The notes under the pieces: generated by a model
What the model was told of the DNA's origin: nothing
The model's input: only the letters and a program-made list of their open reading frames with translations
Database searches by the model: none
Part shown: positions 1-7,873 of the stretch, piece after piece
Layout of the letters: each line of letters begins with the position of its first letter
Numbering within the stretch: the stretch's first letter is position 1
Position numbers and translations under genes: made by a program
NCBI GenBank assembly: GCA_002355495.1
Contig: AP017424.1
Coordinates: forward strand, 3,720,001-3,784,000
Direction of reading: 5' to 3'
Length of the DNA: 64,000 nt
Origin: Streptomyces laurentii
GTDB taxonomy: Bacteria > Actinomycetota > Actinomycetes > Streptomycetales > Streptomycetaceae

Positions 1-2193
1 CACGACCCCGATCTGCCGCCCTCGCACCACTACCTCGCCGCCTACCGCTGGATCGCGGCGCGCGCCGACGACCACGGCTTCGGCGCCGACGCGATGATCC
101 ACCTCGGCAAGCACGGCAACCTGGAGTGGCTGCCCGGCAAGAACGCCGGCCTGTCCGCCGCCTGCGGTCCGGACGCGGCGCTCGGCGACCTGCCGCTGGT
201 GTACCCGTTCCTGGTCAACGACCCGGGCGAGGGCACCCAGGCCAAGCGCCGCGCGCACGCCACCCTCGTCGACCACCTCGTGCCGCCGATGGCCCGCGCC
301 GACAGCTACGGCGACATCGCCCGCCTGGAGCAACTCCTCGACGAGTACGCCCAGATCAGCAGCATGGACCCGGCGAAGCTGCCCGCGATCCGCGCCCAGA
401 TCTGGACGCTGATCCAGGCCGCGAAGCTCGACCACGACCTGGGTCTCGCCGACCGCCCGGACGACGACGGCTTCGACGACTTCCTGCTGCACGTCGACGG
501 CTGGCTGTGCGAGGTCAAGGACGCGCAGATCCGTGACGGCCTGCACGTCCTCGGCGGCGCGCCGACCGGGCCCGAGCGGGTCAACCTCGTCCTCTCCATC
601 CTGCGCGCCCGCCAGATCTGGGGCGGTACGCAGGCGCTGCCCGGGCTGCGCGAGGCGCTCGGCCTGGACGAGTCGGCCACCGACCGGGCCCGTACCGACG
701 ACATCGAGGCGCGCGCCCGGCAGGTCGTCGAGGCCATGGAGGCCGCCGGCTGGTCGACCGAGGCGATCAGCCAGGCGGCCCGACTCGGCCTGGGGCAGCC
801 GCCGATGGGCGGCGACTGGTACGCGCGACAGCTGGCACGGGTCTCGGAGGTGCTGCGCTTCGCCTGCGAGCAGGTCGTGCCCCGGCTGGCCGGCACCACC
901 GACGAACTCACCCATGCCGTCCACGCGTTGAACGGCGGCTTCGTGCCCGCCGGCCCGTCCGGCTCACCGCTGCGCGGTCTGGTCAACGTGCTGCCGACCG
1001 GCCGCAACTTCTACTCCGTCGACCCCAAGGCCGTACCGTCCCGGCTCGCCTGGGAGACCGGCCAGGCCCTCGCCGACTCCCTCCTCACCCGCTACCGCGA
1101 CGACAACGGCGACTGGCCCACCTCGGTCGGCCTGTCCCTGTGGGGGACGAGCGCGATGCGCACGGCGGGCGACGACGTCGCCGAGGCGCTGGCGCTGCTC
1201 GGCGTCCGGCCACTGTGGGACGACGCCTCGCGCCGCGTCCGCGGCCTGGAGCCGATCCCGCTCGCCGAGCTGGGCCGGCCCCGCGTCGACGTGACGCTGC
1301 GCATCTCCGGCTTCTTCCGCGACGCGTTCCCGCACGTCATCGGGCTGCTCGACGACGCCGTCCGGCTCGTCGCCGGCCTTGAGGACGAGTCCGCCGAGGA
1401 CAACCACGTCCGCGCCCACGCCCAGGCCGACCTGGCCGAGCACGGCGACGAACGGCGCGCCACCACCCGTATCTTCGGCTCCCGGCCCGGCACCTACGGC
1501 GCGGGACTGCTCCAGCTCATCGACTCCCGCGACTGGCGCACCGACGCCGACCTCGCCGAGGTGTACACGGTGTGGGGCGGCTACGCGTACGGGCGCGGGC
1601 TCGAAGGCCGCCCGGCGCGCGCCGAGATGGAGACGGCGTACAAGCGCATCGCGGTCGCGGCGAAGAACACGGACACACGCGAGCACGACATCGCCGACTC
1701 CGACGACTACTTCCAGTACCACGGCGGCATGGTGGCGACGGTGCGCGCGCTGCGCGGCACGGCCCCGGAGGCGTACATCGGCGACTCCACCCGCCCGGAG
1801 ACCGTCCGCACCCGCACCCTCGTCGAGGAGACCTCCCGGGTCTTCCGCGCCCGCGTGGTCAACCCGCGCTGGATCGCGGCCATGCGGCGGCACGGCTACA
1901 AGGGCGCCTTCGAGCTGGCGGCGACGGTCGACTACCTCTTCGGGTACGACGCGACGACGGGCGTCGTCGCCGACTGGATGTACGACAAGCTGACGCAGGA
2001 GTACGTCCTCGACCCGGAGAACCGGGCCTTCCTCCAGGAGGCCAACCCGTGGGCGCTGCACGGCATCGCGGAGCGGCTGCTCGAAGCGGAGTCGCGCGGG
2101 ATGTGGGAGAAGCCGGACCCGGAGACGCTGGCCGCGCTGCGGCGGGTGTTCCTGGAGACCGAGGGCGACCTGGAGGACGGCCAGGAGTCCTGA
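1..2193 (+). CDS. cobN: Cobaltochelatase subunit CobN (3' part)
   Basis: This is the C-terminal part (730 residues) of the large subunit of aerobic cobaltochelatase, which inserts cobalt into hydrogenobyrinic acid a,c-diamide with the CobS/CobT-type ATPase subunits. The reading frame is open from base 1, so the gene begins upstream; full CobN proteins are about 1,200 residues. Visible family signatures are HDPDLPPSHHYLAAYRW at the window edge, the conserved IHLGKHGNLEWLPGK stretch, and the SVGLSLWGTSAMRTAGDDV and EVYTVWGGYAYGRG regions. The C-terminus (NPWALHGIAERLLEA) is complete. Cobalamin genes cobL and cobM and a cobalamin riboswitch lie within 10 kb on the right, which fits the assignment. 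Confidence 0.96.
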   Translation, partial: HDPDLPPSHHYLAAYRWIAARADDHGFGADAMIHLGKHGNLEWLPGKNAGLSAACGPDAALGDLPLVYPFLVNDPGEGTQAKRRAHATLVDHLVPPMARADSYGDIARLEQLLDEYAQISSMDPAKLPAIRAQIWTLIQAAKLDHDLGLADRPDDDGFDDFLLHVDGWLCEVKDAQIRDGLHVLGGAPTGPERVNLVLSILRARQIWGGTQALPGLREALGLDESATDRARTDDIEARARQVVEAMEAAGWSTEAISQAARLGLGQPPMGGDWYARQLARVSEVLRFACEQVVPRLAGTTDELTHAVHALNGGFVPAGPSGSPLRGLVNVLPTGRNFYSVDPKAVPSRLAWETGQALADSLLTRYRDDNGDWPTSVGLSLWGTSAMRTAGDDVAEALALLGVRPLWDDASRRVRGLEPIPLAELGRPRVDVTLRISGFFRDAFPHVIGLLDDAVRLVAGLEDESAEDNHVRAHAQADLAEHGDERRATTRIFGSRPGTYGAGLLQLIDSRDWRTDADLAEVYTVWGGYAYGRGLEGRPARAEMETAYKRIAVAAKNTDTREHDIADSDDYFQYHGGMVATVRALRGTAPEAYIGDSTRPETVRTRTLVEETSRVFRARVVNPRWIAAMRRHGYKGAFELAATVDYLFGYDATTGVVADWMYDKLTQEYVLDPENRAFLQEANPWALHGIAERLLEAESRGMWEKPDPETLAALRRVFLETEGDLEDGQES

Positions 2194-2291
2194 CCGGACG
2201 GGCGAGCGGGTGGCCGACCGGGACGGCCGGCCACCGGGTTACGATCCCCGCCGCATGACCGACGTGCGCACGACAGGTGGGGGTGGTGGGC

Positions 2292-2645
2292 ATGCGTGCC
2301 CGTGGAACGGTGACGGCCGCGGTGGTCCTGGCGCTGGGGCTGGCCTTGGGAGCCTGCTCGGGCCAGAGCGGCGACGGCGGCCACAAGGGCGGTACGAAGC
2401 GGAAGCCGGGCGCCCCGGCCTCGGCGCCCGCCACCACCGGGGCCCCGGCGCCCTCGACTCCGCCCGCCGCCTCGGACGAGCCCGTCCCGGACGAGGAGGA
2501 CGCGGCGGAGATCCCGGCGCCGGACGACGACGCGGACACGGACACGGACGTGAACAAGCCGCGCCGGGCGCCGACGGGCGGGTCCGGGTCCGGGTCGAAG
2601 CAGTCGCCGAAGCAGTACCGCCCCGTCACGAAGCAAAAGCGCTGA
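2292..2645 (+). CDS. Small secreted lipoprotein, function unknown
   Basis: A 117-residue predicted lipoprotein. The N-terminus has a short basic segment, a hydrophobic core and a lipobox LALGAC with the modified cysteine near residue 23; the rest is a Lys/Ala/Pro/Glu/Asp-rich unstructured tail. I chose the ATG at 2292; an in-frame GTG at 2277 would add five residues. It is about 100 bp after cobN in the same direction, so it might be the last gene of that transcript, but nothing links it to cobalamin. Its last 20 bases overlap the 3' end of the convergent ABC-F gene. No recognised domain. Confidence 0.7.
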   Translation: MRARGTVTAAVVLALGLALGACSGQSGDGGHKGGTKRKPGAPASAPATTGAPAPSTPPAASDEPVPDEEDAAEIPAPDDDADTDTDVNKPRRAPTGGSGSGSKQSPKQYRPVTKQKR

Positions 2646-4284
2646 CGGCGGGGGCGAGTTCAAGGCGCCGGCCCCGGAAACCGGCGCGCAGCCGGCGGTC
2701 GTGGCTGACCACCACGAGCGTGCCCGGGTAGGCGGCGAGCGCCGCGTCCATCTCCTCCACCAGGCCCGGGGACAGATGGTTCGTCGGCTCGTCGAGGAGC
2801 AGCAGGTCGACCGGGCGGGTCACCAGGCGGGCCAGCTCCAGCTTGCGCCGCTGCCCGGCGGACAGCAGCCGGACCGGGACCGCGAGGTCGCGGGCGGTGA
2901 ACAGGCCGAGCGCGAGCAGTTCGTCCTCCCGTCCCGCGCCGAAGGCCGCCGCCAGCGGGCGCGGGTCGGCGGCACCGGCAGTGTCCTGCCGGAGCAGCCC
3001 GACCCGGGACCGCTCGGGTGCGCTCACCGTCCCGCTGTCCGGGGCGAGTTCGCCCGCGAGCACGGCCAACAGGGTGGACTTTCCCGCCCCGTTGGGGCCG
3101 GTGACCAGAAGCCGTTCGCCGGGGTCGAGGCGCAGCGCGTCGAGCCGGAGCCGTCCGCCGACCCGAACTCCCTTGAGATCGACGGCTGTCGAGGCCCGGT
3201 CGGCGGCGACACGGGCGGTGAAGCGGGCGGTGAAGCGCAGCGGATCCGGGGGCCGGGGCACCGTCCGCTCGTCGAGTTCCCGCAGCCGGGTCCGGGCGGC
3301 GCGGATCCGGCTCATCGCCCCGTGCGTCCGTGACCGGGCCCGGAACGCCCCGGCGCCGCTGAAGGCGCTGGGACCCTTGCGGGGGATGGCGGCGAGCCGT
3401 CCGGTGTTGCGGTCGGCGAGGGCCGCGTTGCGTTCCCGTTCGGTCCGCCATTCCTCGTACGCCACCTCGCGGCGGGCCCGGTCGGCGGCCCGCCCGGCGA
3501 GGTAGCCCGCGTAGCCGTTGCCGTAGCGGCGTACCGTCCGGGTCTCGTGGTCGACCTCCAGGATCGCGGTGGTGACCCGGTCGAGGAAGGCCCGGTCGTG
3601 GGTGACGGCGACGACCGTGCCCCGGTGCCCGCGCAGCCGTTCCTCCAGCCAGGCCACGGCCTCGTCGTCGAGGTCGTTGGTCGGCTCGTCGAGGAGCAGC
3701 AGCTCCGGGTCGGCGGCGAGCGTCGCGGCGAGCGCGAGCCGGGAGCGAAGGCCGCCGGAGAGGGTGGCCGACGGCCGGGCCCGGTCGAGGGGTTCGCGCG
3801 CGCCGAGCCGCCGGAGCACGGTGTCGACGCGCCGGTCGGCGTCCGCGCCACCGCGCGCCTCGTAGGCGGCGGTCAGGACGGCGTACGCGTCGAGTTCGCC
3901 GTCCGCGGCCCGGTCACCGGCCGCCGCCAGCGCGGCCTCCGCCGCCCGGATGCGCGCCTCCAACTCCCGTATCTCCGCGAGCGCGTGGTCGATCAGGTCC
4001 CCGACGGTGGCGGTCCCGGGGGCGTCGGCGCCGCCGGGCGGCTCCAGGGTCTGCGGGAGGTGGCCGAGACCGCCGGGGGACTCGACGGTGACGGTGCCGT
4101 GGACGGGCGTCTCCCGGCCCGCGAGCAGCCGCAGCAGGGTGGACTTGCCGGCTCCGTTGTCCCCGACGACGCCGACGCGTTCGCCGGCACGGACGGAGAG
4201 GGAGACACGGTCGAGGACGAGCCGGTGATGTGCGTACCGGTCGTCGTAGCGCTGGGTGACATCGGTGAGCTGGACGCGGAACAG
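2626..4284 (-). CDS. ABC-F family ATP-binding protein
   Basis: An ABC-F protein (two nucleotide-binding domains on one chain, no membrane segments). This family acts on the ribosome, in translation control or antibiotic resistance, rather than in transport. Domain 1 has Walker A GDNGAGKST, signature LSGGLRSR and Walker B LLLLDEPTNDLDD. A basic linker follows. Domain 2 has Walker A GPNGAGKST, signature LSAGQRRK and Walker B LLLLDEPTNHLS. The homologous frame extends upstream of the first ATG (3963) through LFRVQLTDVTQRYDD and the first Walker A to an in-frame stop near 4320. That interval has no ATG, GTG or TTG. The only usable start I see is CTG at 4284, preceded by GGAGG at five bases, giving 552 residues, a normal family length. 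Whether it confers resistance cannot be told. Confidence 0.85.
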   Translation of the reverse strand: MFRVQLTDVTQRYDDRYAHHRLVLDRVSLSVRAGERVGVVGDNGAGKSTLLRLLAGRETPVHGTVTVESPGGLGHLPQTLEPPGGADAPGTATVGDLIDHALAEIRELEARIRAAEAALAAAGDRAADGELDAYAVLTAAYEARGGADADRRVDTVLRRLGAREPLDRARPSATLSGGLRSRLALAATLAADPELLLLDEPTNDLDDEAVAWLEERLRGHRGTVVAVTHDRAFLDRVTTAILEVDHETRTVRRYGNGYAGYLAGRAADRARREVAYEEWRTERERNAALADRNTGRLAAIPRKGPSAFSGAGAFRARSRTHGAMSRIRAARTRLRELDERTVPRPPDPLRFTARFTARVAADRASTAVDLKGVRVGGRLRLDALRLDPGERLLVTGPNGAGKSTLLAVLAGELAPDSGTVSAPERSRVGLLRQDTAGAADPRPLAAAFGAGREDELLALGLFTARDLAVPVRLLSAGQRRKLELARLVTRPVDLLLLDEPTNHLSPGLVEEMDAALAAYPGTLVVVSHDRRLRAGFRGRRLELAPAVSAFAS

Positions 4285-4336
4285 GGCGGCCTCCGGGGCT
4301 GGGCGACAAGGACGAGGTCATGACGACCACAACGTA

Positions 4337-4350
4337 ACGAGACGTCTCGT
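4337..4350. promoter_or_regulatory. Perfect 14-bp palindrome upstream of ABC-F gene
   Basis: The sequence ACGAGACGTCTCGT is a perfect dyad lying about 55 bp upstream of the proposed ABC-F start, with an extra CTCG half-repeat after it. This is the size and position of a TetR-type operator. No TetR-family gene is adjacent, so the binding protein would be encoded elsewhere. Operator function is inference. Confidence 0.45.
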
Positions 4351-4410
4351 CTCGCTTATGCCGCCCACCGTACGCCCGCCCCCGGCGCCCCGCAAGGGGG
4401 ATAAAGGGGC

Positions 4411-4455
4411 TTGGCAACGCGCATTGTTCTAGTAGAGTGCTAACAACTAGACCAA
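4411..4455 (+). promoter_or_regulatory. Promoter with overlapping GntR (YtrA-type) operator
   Basis: A plausible promoter has -35 TTGGCA (4411-4416) and -10 TAGAGT (4433-4438), spaced 16 bp. Overlapping the -10 is an inverted repeat with arms TTGTTCTAG (4424-4432) and CTAGACCAA (4447-4455), 8 of 9 positions complementary. The GGGAGGG ribosome binding site follows directly. The arrangement suits autorepression by the short GntR protein encoded two genes downstream; this is inferred from position and symmetry. Confidence 0.5.
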
Positions 4456-4466
4456 GGGAGGGTCTC

Positions 4467-5434
4467 GTGAACCGTCTCCGCCTTCGCGCGTTCGCCGCCA
4501 TACCGTTCGTGCTCGCGCTCGCCGTCCATCTGTCGCTGCTCGCCACCTGGTACGACCGCCTGCCGGACCCGCTGGCCACCCACTTCTCCGGCGCCGACGG
4601 CCGCCCCGACGGCTACACCGGCCTCGGCACGTCCGTCGCCGTCAGCACGGCCCTGCTGCTGGCCGCCGGCGTCTGCTGGGTCCTCTGGGTGCGGCGCGCC
4701 GCACTCTGGGGCGCCTGGGCCACGGCCGGATTCACCGGCTCGCTGCTCGACCTGTTCCTGAAGAGCAACCTCGACGCCGCCGAGGCGTCCGAGGCCCGCT
4801 TCCCGCTCGCCATGATCAGCCTCGGCTTCGTCATCGGCGGCCTCGCCGCGCTCGTGGGCCTCGGTCTCACCCGCCTCGTCCCGAAGGACCCGGTACCGGA
4901 GACCGACCCCGACGCGGCGGCACGGATCGAACTGGGCACGCACGAGGTCGCGGGCTGGTCGCGCACCACCTCGTCCCTGTTCCTGACCGTGCTCGCGCTC
5001 GTCTTCACCGTCACCGGAATCGGCCTTCTCCTCCTCGCCCCCTGGCCGTTCGCCCTGCTCGGCCTGCTCGGCCTGGTCATCGGCGCCAGCGGCCTCGTCC
5101 TGGCCCGGGTCCGGGTGACCGTCGACCGGCACGGCCTGACCGTCACGTACACCGTGTTCCCCGCCTTCCGGACCCGCGTCCCGTTCGACGACATCACCGC
5201 GGTGACCGCTCGCGACATCAACCCACTGCGGGAATACGGCGGTTGGGGCTACCGGGTCCGGGTCCACGGCCCGCGGTCGTGCTGCACGCCGGCGAGGCGA
5301 TCGTCGTACGGCGGGCGAGCGGCCGGGACTTCGCGGTGACCGTGCCGGACGCCGCCACCGGGGCCGCGCTCCTCAACACCCTCCGCGAGCGGACCGCTTC
5401 CGACGCCGCCGACGCGCCCGGTGAGAGGATCTGA
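4467..5434 (+). pseudogene. DUF1648 membrane protein, frameshifted near the 3' end
   Basis: A membrane protein starting at GTG 4467 behind GGGAGGG. The N-terminus carries the DUF1648 pattern WYDRLPDPLATHFSGADGRP and is followed by about five more hydrophobic segments and a C-terminal PH-like region. The frame runs into unrelated sequence after GGWGYRVRVHG, while the expected continuation (AVVLHAGEAIVVRR to the end at 5434) is intact one base back. Restoring one C in the CCC run at 5270-5272 joins the two parts as HG-P-AVVLHAGE. So a single-base deletion, real or a sequencing error, truncates the product. The gene is 2 bp upstream of its GntR partner, the usual two-gene layout of this family. 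Confidence 0.75.
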
Positions 5435-5436
5435 GC

Positions 5437-5793
5437 GTGCTCTTCCGGGTCGACTCCACCTCCGCCGTACCCCTCGGCGACCAGATCGCCGCCTGCGTGC
5501 GCGGTGCCCTCGCCGACGGCAGCGCCGAACCCGGCGAACGCCTGCCCGCCGCCCGCGAACTCGCCGACTCCCTCGGCGTGAACGTCCATACGGTGCTGCG
5601 CGGTTACCAGCGACTGCGCGAGGAGGGCCTGATCGAGCTGCGCCGGGGCCGCGGCGCCGTGATCATGCCGGGCGCCCAGGCCCCGGACCGGGCGCACCTC
5701 GTCGAGCGGCTGCACGCCCTGGTCGGCGAGGCCCGCCGGCTGGGCGTGACGGACGACGAGTTCCTGGAACTCACCCGTACCAGCCTGAGCTGA
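5437..5793 (+). CDS. GntR family transcriptional regulator, YtrA type
   Basis: A 118-residue DNA-binding protein with the GntR winged helix in the first 70 residues (PLGDQIAACVRGALADG, then LPAARELADSLGVNVHTVLR and LREEGLIELRRGRG). Only a short C-terminal helix pair follows, as in the YtrA subfamily, which lacks a large effector domain. It starts at GTG 5437, two bases after the stop of the DUF1648 gene, so the pair is surely cotranscribed. Regulators of this type usually repress their own operon with the neighbouring membrane protein, and an inverted repeat overlaps the promoter at 4424-4455. The regulator is intact although its partner is frameshifted. Confidence 0.88.
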   Translation: MLFRVDSTSAVPLGDQIAACVRGALADGSAEPGERLPAARELADSLGVNVHTVLRGYQRLREEGLIELRRGRGAVIMPGAQAPDRAHLVERLHALVGEARRLGVTDDEFLELTRTSLS

Positions 5794-5822
5794 TCACCCA
5801 GGCCGGCCGGGCCGGCCACGCG

Positions 5823-6380
5823 TCACCCCACCGGCGTGTCCAGCCGGAGGTTCCAGCGTCCGGCGCGGCCGCTCAACGACGTACGGGACAACGGGCGTAC
5901 GTCGAGGCGCCAGAAGGTCTCCTCGGGCGCGCCGAGCGCGTACGCGACGGCCGCGCGGATCACGTCGGGCTCGGCGACCGCCCACCTCTCCACACCGTCC
6001 GCCGAGCCCTCCAGGGACTCCATCCACCCCGCCACCCGGGCCCGCAGCTCCCGCAGCGACTCACCGCCGTGCGGGGCGGCGCCCGGGTCGCCGAGCCAGG
6101 CGGCCACCGCCTCCGGTTCGGCGGCGGTCACCTCGTCGAGCCGGCGGCCCCGCCAGCGCCCCATCGCGCACCCGGCGAGCGCCGGCTCCTCCGCGTACGT
6201 CTCCAGGCCGAGCGCGGCGGCCGTCGCCCGGCACCGCCCGGACGGCGAACAGACCACCCGCACCCGCGGCCCGGGGCACACCGGCCGCCGCTCCGCCTCC
6301 ACCGGCCCCGCGTCGTCGAACCGGGCCTCGCGCAGTGCCGCGTTCAGGGCGGGGGCGATCAGCGTGAGTCGTGTCGTCAT
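5823..6380 (-). CDS. Histidine-phosphatase-like protein lacking catalytic histidines
   Basis: A 185-residue protein of the histidine phosphatase (phosphoglycerate mutase-like) fold. The recognisable parts are VVCSPSGRCRATAAALG (normally SPLxRAxQTA), AGCAMGRWRGRRLDEV, the HGGESLRELRARVAGW helix and DVIRAAVAYALG. The N-terminal RHG motif is replaced by LTLIAPALN. The second catalytic histidine, expected just before VIRAA in a SHGG-type motif, reads AVAEPDVIR. So both essential histidines appear absent and the protein should not be a normal phosphatase. It is divergent from the riboswitch-controlled cbtB-cbtA genes, and related phosphatases (CobC) act late in cobalamin synthesis. A binding or regulatory role is possible but unproven. 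Confidence 0.7.
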   Translation of the reverse strand: MTTRLTLIAPALNAALREARFDDAGPVEAERRPVCPGPRVRVVCSPSGRCRATAAALGLETYAEEPALAGCAMGRWRGRRLDEVTAAEPEAVAAWLGDPGAAPHGGESLRELRARVAGWMESLEGSADGVERWAVAEPDVIRAAVAYALGAPEETFWRLDVRPLSRTSLSGRAGRWNLRLDTPVG

Positions 6381-6454
6381 GGTGATCCATCCTCAGCGGC
6401 CGGAAGCGGGCCGGGAGTTCGGCACTCTTGGCGCAGCGTGTCCGGCGCGGTACC

Positions 6455-6612
6455 GTCGGTTGACATTTCCATAGATCGACGACGGCGAGACGGAAGTCCG
6501 GTGGGAATCCGGCACGGTCGCGCCACTGTGTGCCGCTCCCGGTCCACGCATCCGGTACCCCTACCGCGTGCCCGGCGGCGGCGAGTCAGACCTGACGCCG
6601 TCGTCGCGCACC
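6455..6612 (+). promoter_or_regulatory. Cobalamin riboswitch
   Basis: The leader of cbtB contains the conserved core of the adenosylcobalamin riboswitch: GGAAGTCCGGTGGGAATCCG at about 6492-6511, then GCGCCACTGTG, and further on the distal motif GAGTCAGACCTG near 6580. These match, in order and spacing, the junction core and the closing region of the class. The element ends about 40 bases before the cbtB ribosome binding site, so control of cbtBA by B12 level is expected. Outer boundaries are estimates. Confidence 0.92.
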
Positions 6613-6648
6613 ACCGTATGGGACGCGAGTTCCCGAGGAGGTTCCACC

Positions 6649-6882
6649 ATGGCCGAGGCCATCGCGGCGTCCGCCGCCGTACCGACCACCCCCGCCGTCA
6701 CCGTTCCGGTGTCCCTGCCGGTCCGTTCCGTGCTGCCCTGGGCACTGTTCGGCGGTCTGCTGATGCTCGTCGCGCTCTACTTCGTCGGTGCCGAACAGGG
6801 CGCCCTGTCCGTCTTCGCGGGCAGCGACGTGCACGAGTGGGTGCACGACGGGCGTCATCTGCTCGGATTCCCCTGCCACTGA
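6649..6882 (+). CDS. cbtB: Cobalt transporter subunit CbtB
   Basis: A 77-residue protein with one transmembrane helix (LPWALFGGLLMLVALYFVG) and the histidine-rich C-terminus typical of CbtB, VHEWVHDGRHLLGFPCH. CbtB and CbtA form a predicted cobalt uptake system found under cobalamin riboswitch control in bacteria that make B12. I chose ATG 6649 because GAGGAGG precedes it by about seven bases and the upstream frame is riboswitch RNA. The gene ends 15 bp before cbtA. Cobalt specificity is inferred from family and context. Confidence 0.93.
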   Translation: MAEAIAASAAVPTTPAVTVPVSLPVRSVLPWALFGGLLMLVALYFVGAEQGALSVFAGSDVHEWVHDGRHLLGFPCH

Positions 6883-6897
6883 GGGGACGTCGCATCC

Positions 6898-7797
6898 ATG
6901 TCGTCCCCTTCCACTCCCGACGGCCGGGCCCCGCTGGGCTCTCTCGTCGGGAAACTGCTGGTCCGCGGCATGCTCGCGGGCCTGATCGCCGGACTGTTCG
7001 CCTTCGCCGTGGCCTACGTCGCCGGTGAACCGTCCGTCGACGCCTCCATCGCGGTCGAGGAGTCCGGCGCCGCGGCGGAACACGCCGCGGGCCACGGATC
7101 CGCGGCTCCCCCGGCCACCGGTCCTCAGGCCACCGATCCTCAGGCCGCGGGTCAGGAAGCCACCGGTCACGAGGCCGGAGGGCACGAGGAGGAGGAGATC
7201 GTCAGCCGGGACCTCCAGTCCACGGCGGGTCTCGCCACCGGTGTCCTCGTCTACGGCGTCGCCCTCGGCGGCATCGCGTCCCTCGCGTTCTGTTTCGTGC
7301 TGGGACGGGTGGGCCGCTTCGGTCCGAGGGCCACCGCGGCGCTCGTCGCGGCGGCGGCCTTCACCACGGTCACCCTGGTGCCGTATCTGAAGTACCCGGC
7401 GACCCCACCGGCCGTCGGCAATCCGGACACCATCGGGCAGCGCACCTCGCTGTACTTCCTGATGATCCTGCTGAGCGTGCTGCTCGGCATCGCCGCCGTC
7501 GTCGCGGGCCGCCGGCTCGCCCCGCGCCTCGGCAACTGGAACGCGACGGTCGTCGCGGGCGCGGGCTTCGTCGCCGCGGTCGCGGTGGCCTGCGTGTTCC
7601 TGCCCGGCAACGGGGATTCCGTGCGACCGGGGTTCCCCGCGGCCGTGTTGTGGGAGTTCCGGCTCGCGAGCCTCGGCGTCCAGGCGGCACTGTGGGTGGC
7701 GTTCGCGCTCGCCTTCGGCCCGCTCGCCGAGCGGCTGCTGGCACCACCGGCCGCCCGTACCGCGGACCCGGCCCGCACCCCGGCCCCCGTGGCCTGA
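6898..7797 (+). CDS. cbtA: Cobalt transporter subunit CbtA
   Basis: A 299-residue membrane protein with about five to six hydrophobic helices, the first at GMLAGLIAGLFAFAVAYVAG and the last at LGVQAALWVAFALAFGPLAE. This is the expected partner of CbtB. Between the first and second helices lies a hydrophilic loop rich in His, Gln, Glu and Ala (HAAGHGSAA, then ATGPQATDPQ and GHEAGGHEEEE), a plausible metal-collecting segment on the outer face. It follows cbtB by 15 bp and would share riboswitch control. A strong bidirectional terminator follows the stop. Confidence 0.93.
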   Translation: MSSPSTPDGRAPLGSLVGKLLVRGMLAGLIAGLFAFAVAYVAGEPSVDASIAVEESGAAAEHAAGHGSAAPPATGPQATDPQAAGQEATGHEAGGHEEEEIVSRDLQSTAGLATGVLVYGVALGGIASLAFCFVLGRVGRFGPRATAALVAAAAFTTVTLVPYLKYPATPPAVGNPDTIGQRTSLYFLMILLSVLLGIAAVVAGRRLAPRLGNWNATVVAGAGFVAAVAVACVFLPGNGDSVRPGFPAAVLWEFRLASLGVQAALWVAFALAFGPLAERLLAPPAARTADPARTPAPVA

Positions 7798-7804
7798 GCA
7801 GCGC

Positions 7805-7852
7805 GACGGCCCCGGGCCCGTACACCGTAAGGGGTACGGGCCCGGGGCCGTC
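7805..7852. terminator. Bidirectional terminator between cbtA and glycosyltransferase
   Basis: Perfectly complementary 19-base arms, GACGGCCCCGGGCCCGTAC (7805-7823) and its reverse complement (7834-7852), with a 10-base loop. It lies between two convergent genes and can serve both. Confidence 0.85.
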
Positions 7853-7873
7853 GTGTCGTCGGCTGCCGGGGAA

